Below are positions 29,904-37,979 of a stretch of 64,000 bases of DNA, piece by piece. The DNA comes from Marinobacter adhaerens HP15. GTDB lineage: Bacteria; Pseudomonadota; Gammaproteobacteria; Pseudomonadales; Oleiphilaceae. Position 1 is the stretch's first letter. Each line of letters starts with the position of its first letter. Both the position numbers and the translations under genes were made by a program. The stretch covers positions 1,550,001-1,614,000 of the forward strand of contig NC_017506.1 of the NCBI RefSeq assembly GCF_000166295.1, in the 5' to 3' direction. The notes under the pieces are model-generated. The model was not told where the DNA came from and did no database searches. It saw only the letters and a program-made list of their open reading frames with translations.

Positions 29904-30830
29904 TCATCCTTTTTGTCCGGCTGCCCCTGGAGCAACGGATTGGGTCAATGCCTGATCCAGGTCCGGATACCGGAACTGGAATTGCTGGCTGACCAGCTTC
30001 TCCGGAATAGCCCGCTGGCCCGTCAGAAGAAGCCTCGCCATTTCACCCAGAGCCACCTTGAGCACCGGAGCGGGTGCCGGAAAGAGAGTGGGACGGTGTA
30101 AAACCTTCCCCAGGCTCCGGGTGAATTCTGCGTTCGTTACCGGGTTCGGGCTTACGACATTGTATGGGCCTGATGCGTCCGGGTTTTCCATCATCCAGAT
30201 AAGTGCGCTGACCACATCGTCCCTGTGGACCCAAGGCATATACTGGGTACCGCTACCCAGGCGTCCTCCCAGTCCCAGTTTGAAGGGCAGGAGCATCCGC
30301 TCCAGGAAGCCACCATCCGGGCCTGCCACGACGCCTGTCCGGGAGAAGCACAGGCGAACGCCGTCATCGCAAAGTGGTTTGGCGGCGTTTTCCCAGTCGC
30401 GGCACAGCCGATGCGTAAATTCGTCATTCGGACTGGTGCTTTCGGTGACCGTGGCTGATCCCTGGTCCCCGTAAAAGCCAACAGCCGATCCCGAAACGAC
30501 TACATTCGGCGCTTGATCCCAACTTCGGATGACCTCGACCAGGGTTTCGGTGACGCCAATGCGGCTGTCACGGAGTTCCTGCTTTCGGGACTCCGACCAG
30601 CGTTTATCCGCGATACCTTCTCCGGCAAGGTTGATAACGGCATCGTATCCGGGGTGAGAGCGAAGCTGCTGCAGATCACGGATTGCCTCGACCCGTCCGC
30701 AGCTTGATTTGACCGTTTCGGCCGGTTGCCGGCTGAAAACCGTCAGTTCGTAATCCCGTGCTAATAATTCACGGCAGAGAACGTGGCCAATAAACCCGGT
30801 TCCTCCGGTAATCAGAATCCTTTTCGACAT
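29904..30830 (-). CDS. TIGR01777-family NAD(P)-dependent epimerase (YfcH-like)
   Basis: This 308-residue short-chain dehydrogenase/epimerase-fold protein has the Rossmann motif ILITGGTGFIGHVLCREL, NLAGEGIADKRWSESRK, VVVSGSAVGFYGDQG and PWVHRDDVVSAL. The C-terminal DUF1731-like region covers about residues 255-308. Homologues are widespread in bacteria and include E. coli YfcH; the substrate is not known. The ribosome site AGGAGT precedes the ATG. It follows the CbiX gene on the same strand. Confidence 0.9.
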   Translation of the reverse strand: MSKRILITGGTGFIGHVLCRELLARDYELTVFSRQPAETVKSSCGRVEAIRDLQQLRSHPGYDAVINLAGEGIADKRWSESRKQELRDSRIGVTETLVEVIRSWDQAPNVVVSGSAVGFYGDQGSATVTESTSPNDEFTHRLCRDWENAAKPLCDDGVRLCFSRTGVVAGPDGGFLERMLLPFKLGLGGRLGSGTQYMPWVHRDDVVSALIWMMENPDASGPYNVVSPNPVTNAEFTRSLGKVLHRPTLFPAPAPVLKVALGEMARLLLTGQRAIPEKLVSQQFQFRYPDLDQALTQSVAPGAAGQKG

Positions 30831-30883
30831 AATCGATACTCCTGTCGCGCACCGGCTTCTGGCGCTGTCTCAGAACGCCCGGT

Positions 30884-31258
30884 TCAGGCGGGTGTCTCTT
30901 CCAGTTGAAGCATAACAACATCGCGAATTGCCTCTCCCAGGAGAGGGTTTTCCCCAATCGGAGGCGCCAGCTGAATGGATACGCTGTGGGCTTTTTCGAG
31001 TTCTTCGATCATTGCCGGAACATCCTTTCGCAAGTGGCGGCCGGCCGCCAGGAACAAAGGAACGATTGTAAACTCGGTGATGCCCTCAGCCACACCGTCC
31101 ATGATGATCGTATCAATGGATGGTTCCGCCAGTTCCATATAGGCGACCCTGGCGTTGTCGACAGACGCGAGAGTCGGCGCTGCAAGCTTTTCGAAGGTTT
31201 CACACCAGCGCTTGTCACTGCTTCCATGTGCCAACAGAATAATGCGGGGGCTGCTCAT
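30884..31258 (-). CDS. Small CbiX-type chelatase-like protein (single domain)
   Basis: The 124 residues form one CbiX/SirB domain. The chelatase His sits in RIILLAHGSSDKRWCETFEK and a second His in VPLFLAAGRHLRKDVPAMIE. Single-domain CbiX proteins insert cobalt, nickel or iron into sirohydrochlorin as dimers, but family members of unknown role are common. The ATG at 31258 is preferred over 31279 because AGGAG lies 7 bases upstream of it. No cobalamin or siroheme gene is nearby to fix the metal. Confidence 0.85.
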   Translation of the reverse strand: MSSPRIILLAHGSSDKRWCETFEKLAAPTLASVDNARVAYMELAEPSIDTIIMDGVAEGITEFTIVPLFLAAGRHLRKDVPAMIEELEKAHSVSIQLAPPIGENPLLGEAIRDVVMLQLEETPA

Positions 31259-31361
31259 TGCCGCTCCTGAAGTAGTCAATTTGTTAGGGCCTGTCGTAAG
31301 TCGGGAAAGCCGGCCTCATGAGAGAGGGCCGGTACCATATAAAGTAACAGGGTGACGGTGA

Positions 31362-31964
31362 ATGTTCGATTGGAAAGAGATTCTGGATTTCTGGTTTGGC
31401 GAACTTGACGAACATGGGCTGCCAGACAGCGACCACCGGAACAAGTGGTTCCGATCGGACCGCAGGTTTGACCAGGAGATACGCCGTCGTTTCCTTTCAA
31501 TGGTGTTGTTTGCTTCCGAGCAGGGATTGGACCATTGGCGGAGTGAGGCCGGCGGTATACTTGCCGAGATCATTCTGCTTGACCAGTTTTCGCGGAATAT
31601 CTTCCGCGGCGGTGCCATGGCGTTTGATCAGGATCGCCAGGCGCGCAAGCTATGCCGGCAAGCGATGCAGAAAGGGCAGGATACGATGCTACCGCCCGTG
31701 CACCGAGCGTTTCTCTACATGCCGCTCCAGCATTCGGAACTCAAGGACGACCAGGACATGTCCGTGGAATGCTACGAGCAACTGGCGCGATCAACTGAAG
31801 GAATCCTTTCCGATTTCATGGGTAGCTTTCTGCAATCCGCAAAGGATCACCGGGCGATCATTCAAAAGTACGGACGATTCCCTCACCGCAACAAGGCACT
31901 CGGCAGAACCTCAACGGCGGAAGAGCGGGAGTACCTGGCCGGTGGTCGCCGTTTCGGCCAGTAG
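31362..31964 (+). CDS. DUF924-family protein
   Basis: This 200-residue protein has the family blocks EILDFWFGELDEHG, NKWFRSDRRFDQEI, ILLDQFSRNIFRGGAMAFDQD, FLYMPLQHSELKDDQ and GRFPHRNKALGRTSTAEE. DUF924 proteins are all-helical, TPR-like and uncharacterised; no catalytic role is established. The gene is divergent from the small CbiX gene (103 bases between starts). A longer start is not evident. Confidence 0.88.
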   Translation: MFDWKEILDFWFGELDEHGLPDSDHRNKWFRSDRRFDQEIRRRFLSMVLFASEQGLDHWRSEAGGILAEIILLDQFSRNIFRGGAMAFDQDRQARKLCRQAMQKGQDTMLPPVHRAFLYMPLQHSELKDDQDMSVECYEQLARSTEGILSDFMGSFLQSAKDHRAIIQKYGRFPHRNKALGRTSTAEEREYLAGGRRFGQ

Positions 31965-32109
31965 CGCAATCGCGCTTTCCTTAAAGTTTTGTATAGAAAA
32001 CGTACATTCGGACGGGGTTGGCACTTTTCCCTGATAAACTGCGCAACACTGAGATTGCACGGGATAGCGATCCTTCTTTGGCTTGCAATCATTTTACCGG
32101 GGATCTGGA

Positions 32110-33147
32110 ATGAAAAAGACGCGGCGGCTTTTACCCGCAGGCCTGCTACTGGCTTTTTGGGCGTGGCTACCACTCTCATCGTTTGGCGCCTCTCTGGACG
32201 ACGACCTTTTAGGTCGCCTGAGTGCCGCCGCTCCAAAGCTCGATACAAAGGTCCTCAGGACCGCAATCAGCGCCTCTCGCTGCGCTGTCTCCAGTGGTGT
32301 TCAGATGCCCGAGCGGCTTGCGGTGATTGATTTCTCGTTGCCGTCCAGTCAGGAAAGGCTATGGATTTTCGATCTGGAGAAGGGCGAGCTGTTGCTTCGG
32401 GACCTGGTTGCTCACGGTAAAAATTCCGGAAATTTCAAATCGACCGCTTTCTCCAACGTGGAGGGTAGTTACCAGTCCAGTATCGGGCTTTTCCAGGCCC
32501 GGGAATCCTATTACGGCAAGCACGGCTATTCGCTCAGGCTGGATGGTCTCGAGCCCGGGATCAACGATCTTGCCCGGCAGCGCGCCATCGTTATACATGG
32601 GGCGGATTACGTGAATGATGATTGGGTCAGTAAATACGGCCGCATCGGGCGTAGTCACGGGTGCCCGGCCGTTGATAACCAGATCATCAAGCGTGTTGTC
32701 GACAATCTTAAGGGGGGGCAATTGGTGTTCAAGTACTATCCGGATCAGGAGTGGCTGCACAGTTCCGGATTCCTGAAATGTGATAACCGTACACTGGCAG
32801 GAAAAACCTTAAAAAAAGTGGTTGACGGTTCCGTCGGGATCCGTAGAATACGCCTCCGTTGTCGGCAACAGCCGAACAGCATTGCGGGAATAGCTCAGTT
32901 GGTAGAGCACAACCTTGCCAAGGTTGGGGTCGCGAGTTCGAATCTCGTTTCCCGCTCCAGATTTCGAAAACCCGGTCCTGAAAAGGTCCGGGTTTTTTCG
33001 TTTTCGGGCACCTGCAACCTCTGCGCCGGGGGTTGCGGTCAGGTATACTCATCAGCCTGTTTCGAGTCCCGATTCTCTGTGGGAGGTTGCCTCCATGAAG
33101 GTCCATTCGCTGTTCGTATACCCTGTCAAATCCCTTTCCGGTATTGA
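32110..33147 (+). CDS. L,D-transpeptidase-like (YkuD_2) periplasmic protein, stop codon apparently lost
   Basis: A signal peptide (KKTRRLLPAGLLLAFWAWLP) leads into a murein L,D-transpeptidase catalytic domain family protein with SQERLWIFDLEKGELLLRD, VAHGKNSGN, the active-site block GRSHGCPAVDNQIIK, and FKYYPDQEWLHSSGFL near residue 220, where such proteins normally end. Here codon 224 is TGT (32779-32781) and the frame runs on for about 122 more codons, straight through the tRNA-Gly promoter and gene to 33147. The extension has no recognisable domain. A single TGA-to-TGT change would explain it. The MOSC gene starts inside the extension in another frame. Confidence 0.8.
   Translation: MKKTRRLLPAGLLLAFWAWLPLSSFGASLDDDLLGRLSAAAPKLDTKVLRTAISASRCAVSSGVQMPERLAVIDFSLPSSQERLWIFDLEKGELLLRDLVAHGKNSGNFKSTAFSNVEGSYQSSIGLFQARESYYGKHGYSLRLDGLEPGINDLARQRAIVIHGADYVNDDWVSKYGRIGRSHGCPAVDNQIIKRVVDNLKGGQLVFKYYPDQEWLHSSGFLKCDNRTLAGKTLKKVVDGSVGIRRIRLRCRQQPNSIAGIAQLVEHNLAKVGVASSNLVSRSRFRKPGPEKVRVFSFSGTCNLCAGGCGQVYSSACFESRFSVGGCLHEGPFAVRIPCQIPFRY
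32822..32849 (+). promoter_or_regulatory. Sigma-70 promoter of tRNA-Gly
   Basis: TTGACG (32822-32827) and TAGAAT (32844-32849) are 16 bases apart, and the tRNA 5' end lies 35 bases further on. The promoter lies inside the extended transpeptidase frame. Confidence 0.6.
32884..32959 (+). tRNA. tRNA-Gly(GCC)
   Basis: This 76-base tRNA has acceptor stem GCGGGAA/TTCCCGC, D arm TAGCTCAGTTGGTAGAGCA, anticodon loop TTGCCAA giving GCC, T arm CGAGTTCGAATCTCG, and encoded CCA (32957-32959). A clear terminator follows within 10 bases. Confidence 0.97.
32967..32998 (+). terminator. Rho-independent terminator of tRNA-Gly
   Basis: AAAACCCGG-(TCCTGAAAAGGT)-CCGGGTTTTTT: a seven-pair GC-rich stem (AACCCGG/CCGGGTT) followed by a T-run, 8 bases after the tRNA CCA. 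Confidence 0.85.
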
Positions 33148-33889
33148 GGTGACCAGTTTTCATACCGACGATTTCGGTCCAGTCGGAGACAGGCGATGGA
33201 TGATCGTTGATGATGAGCGGCGTTTTGTCACCCAGAGAGAGCATCCCGAACTCGCCCGCGTGGAAACGCAGTTGGATGGAGATCAGGTTGTTATCAACAT
33301 TCCCGGTGAAGGTGATTTTGGTCTGACAGCCTCCAATGACGAGCTTCGCGTACTGGTGTGGCGGGACTGGGTGAAGGCCTTGGCCGGCTTGCCAGAAGCC
33401 AGTGATGCTCTCAGTCGGTTTTGCCGCAAGCCTGTTAGCCTGGTATTCATGCCGGACAGCTCCTTCCGCCGCGTTGATGCGGGCAGGGTCGATGAGTACC
33501 GGCGTGTGGGCTTTGCTGATGGTTTTCCTTTCCTGGTTACCAACACTGCCTCGTTGGCAGAGCTCAACACCCGGCTGGAGGTGCCCGTGGAGATGCGGAG
33601 GTTCCGTCCCAACATCGTCGTTGAGGGCGCGGACGCCTGGGATGAGGACCATTGGCAGAGCTTGAGCATTGGCAATAACCGTCTGAGCATGGTAAAGCCC
33701 TGTTCACGCTGCGTAATGACGACCGTCGACCCCTCGACCGGCCTGAAGGATGCTGCCGTTCAGCCGCTCAGAACCCTGTCCCGCTATCGCAGGACCGGTG
33801 AGGGCGTGATCTTCGGCCAGAACGCGATTCATGAATCACCAGGACTTATCCGGGTTGGTGAACCCGTTACTGTCAATCAATCGGAGTAA
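33095..33889 (+). CDS. MOSC-domain protein (YcbX-like, no ferredoxin domain)
   Basis: The 264 residues comprise a MOSC N-terminal beta-barrel (KVHSLFVYPVKSLSGIEV, GDRRWMIVDDERRFVTQRE) and a MOSC domain with the conserved Cys in VKPCSRCVMTTVDPSTG, then RYRRTGEGVIFGQNA. MOSC proteins bind molybdenum cofactor; YcbX-type members reduce N-hydroxylated compounds. Unlike E. coli YcbX this one lacks the C-terminal 2Fe-2S ferredoxin domain, so it would need a separate electron donor. The ATG at 33095 has GGGAGG upstream. It is 8 bases from uup. Confidence 0.9.
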   Translation: MKVHSLFVYPVKSLSGIEVTSFHTDDFGPVGDRRWMIVDDERRFVTQREHPELARVETQLDGDQVVINIPGEGDFGLTASNDELRVLVWRDWVKALAGLPEASDALSRFCRKPVSLVFMPDSSFRRVDAGRVDEYRRVGFADGFPFLVTNTASLAELNTRLEVPVEMRRFRPNIVVEGADAWDEDHWQSLSIGNNRLSMVKPCSRCVMTTVDPSTGLKDAAVQPLRTLSRYRRTGEGVIFGQNAIHESPGLIRVGEPVTVNQSE

Positions 33890-33897
33890 AACCAAAC

Positions 33898-35850
33898 GTG
33901 CCATTGTTAACGCTGGACTCAGTCTCCCTGGCTTATGGAATGCATCCGCTGCTTGATCAGGCCTCATTGGTTATCGATGCCGGAGAGCGTGTGTGTTTGC
34001 TGGGACGAAACGGCGAGGGAAAATCGACCCTGCTGAAGATTGTCAGTGGCGAAGTGACACCCGATGGTGGCGTGGTTCGTCTCGATGATGGCGCTGTTCT
34101 GGCGGTGCTGCCGCAGAACCTGCCCTCCGAGGACACTCGCACGGCCTATGAAGTGGTTGCCGGGGCCTTTCCTGAAACCGGCAAGTTGCTGGCAGAGTTC
34201 CACCAGTTGTCCCAGCAGGGCGACGAGGCGAGCCTGGACCGGTTGATGAAAGTCCAGGAGCGCCTTGAAGCCCTGGACGGTTGGCGACTGGATCAAAAGG
34301 TAACCACCATTCTTGGTCAGTATGGCGTTGATCCCGATCAAACCCTCGATACCCTCTCGGGAGGCTGGCAGCGCCGTGTTCTCCTGGCAAAAGCTTTGGT
34401 TGCCGACCCGGATATTCTGTTGCTGGATGAGCCTACAAACCACCTGGACGTCCCCGCGATCGCCTGGCTGGAAGAGGCCCTGGGTCAGTTTCGCGGCGCC
34501 ATGTTGTTTGTCAGCCATGATCGGGCGTTTATCCGGCGGATGGCGACCAGGATTGTAGAGCTGGACCGCGGGAAGCTGGTGAGCTTCGCTGCCACCTACG
34601 ACCGCTACCTGGACCTCAAGGAAAAAGCGCTGGAGGAAGAAGAACGGCAGAACGCGCTGTTTGACAAGCGCCTCAAGCAGGAAGAGGCCTGGATTCGGCA
34701 GGGCATCAAGGCTCGCAGGACTCGTAATATGGGGCGCGTTCGTGCCCTGAAGGCCATGCGTGAGGAGCACAGGCAGCGTCGTGTGCGGGGCGGAACCGCA
34801 ACTTTCGCGGTGGAGGACGCGGCGCGCTCAGGAAAGCTTGTGGTTGAAACCCGGGATGCGGGCTTTGCTTATCCCGACGGCACTCCGGTCATCAGAGACA
34901 TGAATCTCACCATTCTGAGAGGGGACAAGATCGGGCTTGTTGGGGAGAACGGCACAGGCAAGACCACGCTTGTTCGACTCCTGTTGGGGAATTTGGAACC
35001 AACCGAGGGATCCATTCGTCTTGGTACCAATCTGCAGGTTGCCTATTTCGATCAGTTGCGCGGAGAGCTCGATCTGACGCGGAACGCATTGGACAACCTC
35101 TCCGAGGGTCGGGAGTTCATCGACATCAATGGCCAGAGTAAACACGTTCTCGGCTATTTGCAGGAGTTCCTGTTTACCCCGGAGCGAGCCAGATCTCCGG
35201 TCAGTGTTTTTTCTGGTGGCGAAAGGGCCCGGTTGCTTCTGGCCAAGCTCTTCAGCAAGCCCGCGAATATCCTGGTGCTCGACGAACCGACGAATGATCT
35301 GGACGTTGAAACACTGGAATTGCTGGAAGAACAGCTGGCGGAATTTGCCGGCACAGTGATCGTGATCAGTCACGACCGTGAGTTTCTCGATAATGTGATC
35401 ACCGAAACGGTTTTCCTGGACGGTTCGGGCAAAGTGCGTGAGTACGTTGGCGGTTACACGGACTGGCGTCGGCAGGGCGGTTGCTTCCCCTCAGAAGCCA
35501 CGGGTAACCGGCCGGACAAGCAGGATAAAAACGGCAAGACATCCGGTAGCACCGAAAAGGTCGTATCAAAGAAACCGGCAGAGAACGCAAAACCGCGGGC
35601 AGAACCTGAAAAGGGCAAGCCCGTGAAACTGAGTTACAAGCTCAAGCTCGAGCTGGAACAGTTACCAGGGCAGATCGAGGAGCTTGAGCAGGAAGTCGCC
35701 GGCCTGCAGGAAATAATTTCCCAGGCTGATTTTTATTCAGGCCCACCGGATGAAGTCTCGGCCACTCTGGAAGCATTGACGGAAAAGGAAAACCGTCTGG
35801 AGCAGGTCATTGAGCGGTGGATGGAGCTGGAAGAACAGGCAAATCAATGA
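33898..35850 (+). CDS. uup: Uup, ABC-F family ATPase
   Basis: This soluble 650-residue protein has two ABC domains and no membrane spans. Site 1 has GRNGEGKSTLLK, LSGGWQRRVLLAKAL and LLLDEPTNHLD. Site 2 has GENGTGKTTLVRLL, FSGGERARLLLAKLF and LVLDEPTNDLD. They are joined by the charged linker typical of ABC-F proteins (KQEEAWIRQGIKARRTRNMG). A C-terminal coiled-coil (about residues 580-650) marks it as Uup, which acts on ribosomes and on branched DNA. It starts at GTG 33898 and overlaps the next gene by 4 bases. Confidence 0.95.
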   Translation: MPLLTLDSVSLAYGMHPLLDQASLVIDAGERVCLLGRNGEGKSTLLKIVSGEVTPDGGVVRLDDGAVLAVLPQNLPSEDTRTAYEVVAGAFPETGKLLAEFHQLSQQGDEASLDRLMKVQERLEALDGWRLDQKVTTILGQYGVDPDQTLDTLSGGWQRRVLLAKALVADPDILLLDEPTNHLDVPAIAWLEEALGQFRGAMLFVSHDRAFIRRMATRIVELDRGKLVSFAATYDRYLDLKEKALEEEERQNALFDKRLKQEEAWIRQGIKARRTRNMGRVRALKAMREEHRQRRVRGGTATFAVEDAARSGKLVVETRDAGFAYPDGTPVIRDMNLTILRGDKIGLVGENGTGKTTLVRLLLGNLEPTEGSIRLGTNLQVAYFDQLRGELDLTRNALDNLSEGREFIDINGQSKHVLGYLQEFLFTPERARSPVSVFSGGERARLLLAKLFSKPANILVLDEPTNDLDVETLELLEEQLAEFAGTVIVISHDREFLDNVITETVFLDGSGKVREYVGGYTDWRRQGGCFPSEATGNRPDKQDKNGKTSGSTEKVVSKKPAENAKPRAEPEKGKPVKLSYKLKLELEQLPGQIEELEQEVAGLQEIISQADFYSGPPDEVSATLEALTEKENRLEQVIERWMELEEQANQ

Positions 35851-36515
35851 ATGTACATTACGATTTCAGATTTCAGGACGGCCGTAGGGTTGAGTTTAAA
35901 GTAACGGACAAGCCGTCCCGGCCTTCCGGAAAACTTCCGTCCTGGACACAGCTGGAACATTGCCAGTGTAGCAACTGTCCTTTGAAGGCTTCCGAATCCT
36001 CCCACTGTCCCGCGGCAACCGAGATATTGCCGGTTGTGGAGGCCTTTCGGGATGAGGATGCCTACCAGAAGGTGGAAGTGAAGGTAACCGATGATCGTCG
36101 AAGCTATGAGAAGCAGACGGCGCTTGAGGAGGCACTTCGATCGTTGCTTGGGCTGAAAATGGCGACCAGCGGGTGCCCGGTTCTGTCAGAGCTCAAGCCC
36201 ATGGCGGTTCATCACCTGCCGTTCGCAAACACCGATGAATTCATTATGCGCAGCGTTTCCCATTACCTGTTGCAGCAATACTTCGCGAAACGGAATCATC
36301 AGACCCCAGACTGGGAATTGAAGGGGCTGGTGGAGAGGAATCAGAGGCTGCAGCTGGTGAATCAGGCCCTGTGGCAGAGAATACACTCAGTCTGCAAGGG
36401 TGACAGCAATCTGAAGGCACTACTGAACTTCTTCTCGATGGCATCGAGTGTCAGTTTCTCGCTGGAAAGTCAGCTTCGCAAACTTGAGGCGAAAATGGAG
36501 GGGGAAAGGGGCTGA
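35847..36515 (+). CDS. Conserved Cys-rich protein of unknown function (perhaps DUF6901-like)
   Basis: The 222-residue product starts at an ATG overlapping the uup stop (ATGA). The N-terminus is beta-rich (NVHYDFRFQDGRRVEFKV), followed by a Cys cluster HCQCSNCPLKASESSHCP at about residues 38-55 and another Cys in SGCPVLSEL, suggesting a metal site. The C-terminal half is helical and ends in a coiled-coil-like stretch. I do not recognise a catalytic motif; the resemblance to the uncharacterised DUF6901 group is from memory. Tight coupling to uup suggests a shared context but no function can be named. Confidence 0.85.
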   Translation: MNVHYDFRFQDGRRVEFKVTDKPSRPSGKLPSWTQLEHCQCSNCPLKASESSHCPAATEILPVVEAFRDEDAYQKVEVKVTDDRRSYEKQTALEEALRSLLGLKMATSGCPVLSELKPMAVHHLPFANTDEFIMRSVSHYLLQQYFAKRNHQTPDWELKGLVERNQRLQLVNQALWQRIHSVCKGDSNLKALLNFFSMASSVSFSLESQLRKLEAKMEGERG

Positions 36516-36535
36516 TCGCGGCTTTCGTTCTCAGC

Positions 36536-36565
36536 AGGCCCGGGTCCACGCCCCGGGCCTTTTTG
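36536..36565 (+). terminator. Rho-independent terminator after the uup operon
   Basis: GGCCCGGG (36537-36544), a 7-base loop and CCCGGGCC, then TTTTT. Eight GC pairs make it strong. On the other strand it could also serve the convergent uspA, though the minus-strand T-run is missing. Confidence 0.9.
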
Positions 36566-36576
36566 TTGGTCAAGCC

Positions 36577-37008
36577 TTAATGAATGCGAACGGCCAGAAC
36601 ATCGCATTCGGTTCCATGCAGAACCCCGTTTGCGGTGGAGCCCAGCAAAAGCTGAAAACCCTTCCGGCCATGACTTCCCACGATCACGAGGTCTACTTCC
36701 TGTTCCTTCGCAAGCCTGTGGATTTCGGACTCGGGGCGCCCAACCGTCACCACCTGGTTGTTTTTAGCCACACCGTATTTGTCGCCGTAGGTTCCCAATT
36801 GCTCGCGAGCTGCTTTGTCGAGTTGGTCCTGTAGCTCGGTCAGATCCATCGGAATATCGCCACCATAGGCATAGCCGACGGGCTCAACCACATGAACCAG
36901 CATCAGCTCCGCACCATGGGCTTCGCTTATGGCCTTTGCCTTGTCCAGTACCTGTGGGGCTTCTTCTGTCAGGTCAATCGCAACAAGCATCTTTTTATAG
37001 GCAGACAT
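36577..37008 (-). CDS. Universal stress protein, UspA family
   Basis: The 143 residues start MSAYKKMLVAIDLTEEAPQV, with AAGGAG 7 bases upstream on the minus strand; the longer start at 37026 lacks a ribosome site. The C-terminal motif VIVGSHGRKGFQLLLGSTAN resembles the ATP-binding G-x2-G-x9-G-S/T signature but has eight residues in the second gap, so nucleotide binding is uncertain. Family members help in starvation and oxidative stress. The gene stands alone between two convergent or co-directional units. Confidence 0.9.
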   Translation of the reverse strand: MSAYKKMLVAIDLTEEAPQVLDKAKAISEAHGAELMLVHVVEPVGYAYGGDIPMDLTELQDQLDKAAREQLGTYGDKYGVAKNNQVVTVGRPESEIHRLAKEQEVDLVIVGSHGRKGFQLLLGSTANGVLHGTECDVLAVRIH

Positions 37009-37160
37009 CGTATCGCTCCTTCGCACACGGGATATTATTCTGAGGATAGTACCTTAAATCGGGTCGGGAAAGTGTAGCGGGAAACTGACGGGTATCAAAA
37101 ACAGAGGCGGAAAAGTGCTTTTCTGGCAGGCAATTAGGCCTGCCAGAAAGAGCAGGGCGG

Positions 37161-37979
37161 TCAGGCGTTGCCCTTGAGCAGTTCAATGGTTGTCGCAAGT
37201 CCTTTGAGGATACCCTTGGAATAGCGATCGATTACAAAGCCCACGTTGTTTTCGTTGTAGTTAATGTAGGAGCCACGGATAAACTGCCATTTGGCGGAAA
37301 TGTCGTTAAGCGCGTCCTTGAGCTCCGGTGTTCCCTGGCCTTGTATTACGGATGCCAGCAACTGGTCCAGCTCCCGGGCCTGTTCATCCAGCGGGGTTTC
37401 GGTTGAGGAGCCCTGGAAGGTCTGGGCGACAGAGGAGTTTGTCCTGACCGAGTATTTCGCCATCATCTGGGCCATTTTTACGGCCGCCGAACGGGCCGCT
37501 TCTACCCTTGGGTTGGTCTCGGTCTGTGAGCTTTCCTGGGCCACCTTGTATAGCTCGGTGGCTTTCTCGTTCATCGTGAGTGCCTGGTTGGCCATGTCTG
37601 AGACCAGCCGCAAATCGGGGTAGCCCTGGTTGCGCACATCGTTGATGTTATCCCGCATCAGGTTCTTGAACTTGTCGAATTCCTGGTTCAGCCCCTCAAC
37701 TTCCTCGGCTGACAGTACGCCTGAATCGCTGCCCGCGATGGAGTTCATGGAATCGTTGGCCGAGTTGATGCCCTGCACAATCTCGTTCAGGGTGCCGGTA
37801 TCACCGGTTCCGCTGAAACGGTAGTAGGCGTCCAGAGCCATGTAGTTGCTGACCCGGAAATTGTGAAGATCGGAGAGAAATCCGTCGGCACTGTCCTGAG
37901 CGCGGGCACCCATGGACGTGAGTGCAAGGAGAATCAGTGCGGCTACAAGGGAACGTATCCGCAGGTTTGCGTCTTTCAT
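37161..37979 (-). CDS. Secreted helical protein, possibly PilJ N-terminal-domain-like
   Basis: The 272-residue product has a signal peptide (RIRSLVAALILLALTSMGARA, cleavage likely after ARA-QD). The rest is almost entirely helical and polar, with heptad-like Leu/Met spacing and no Cys. Stretches such as DLHNFRVSNYMALDAYYRF and LMRDNINDVRNQGYPDLRLV suggest a four-helix-bundle sensor fold like the type IV pilus chemoreceptor (PilJ) N-terminus, but without its membrane anchor or signalling domain. I cannot assign a function. It is monocistronic, on the minus strand, with its own upstream region before fadB. Confidence 0.8.
   Translation of the reverse strand: MKDANLRIRSLVAALILLALTSMGARAQDSADGFLSDLHNFRVSNYMALDAYYRFSGTGDTGTLNEIVQGINSANDSMNSIAGSDSGVLSAEEVEGLNQEFDKFKNLMRDNINDVRNQGYPDLRLVSDMANQALTMNEKATELYKVAQESSQTETNPRVEAARSAAVKMAQMMAKYSVRTNSSVAQTFQGSSTETPLDEQARELDQLLASVIQGQGTPELKDALNDISAKWQFIRGSYINYNENNVGFVIDRYSKGILKGLATTIELLKGNA

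Noticed and set aside
37118..37151. Inverted repeat CTGGCAGGC...GCCTGCCAG downstream of the secreted helical protein
   Set aside because: It is a good stem but has no T-run on the minus strand, so I did not annotate it as a terminator.
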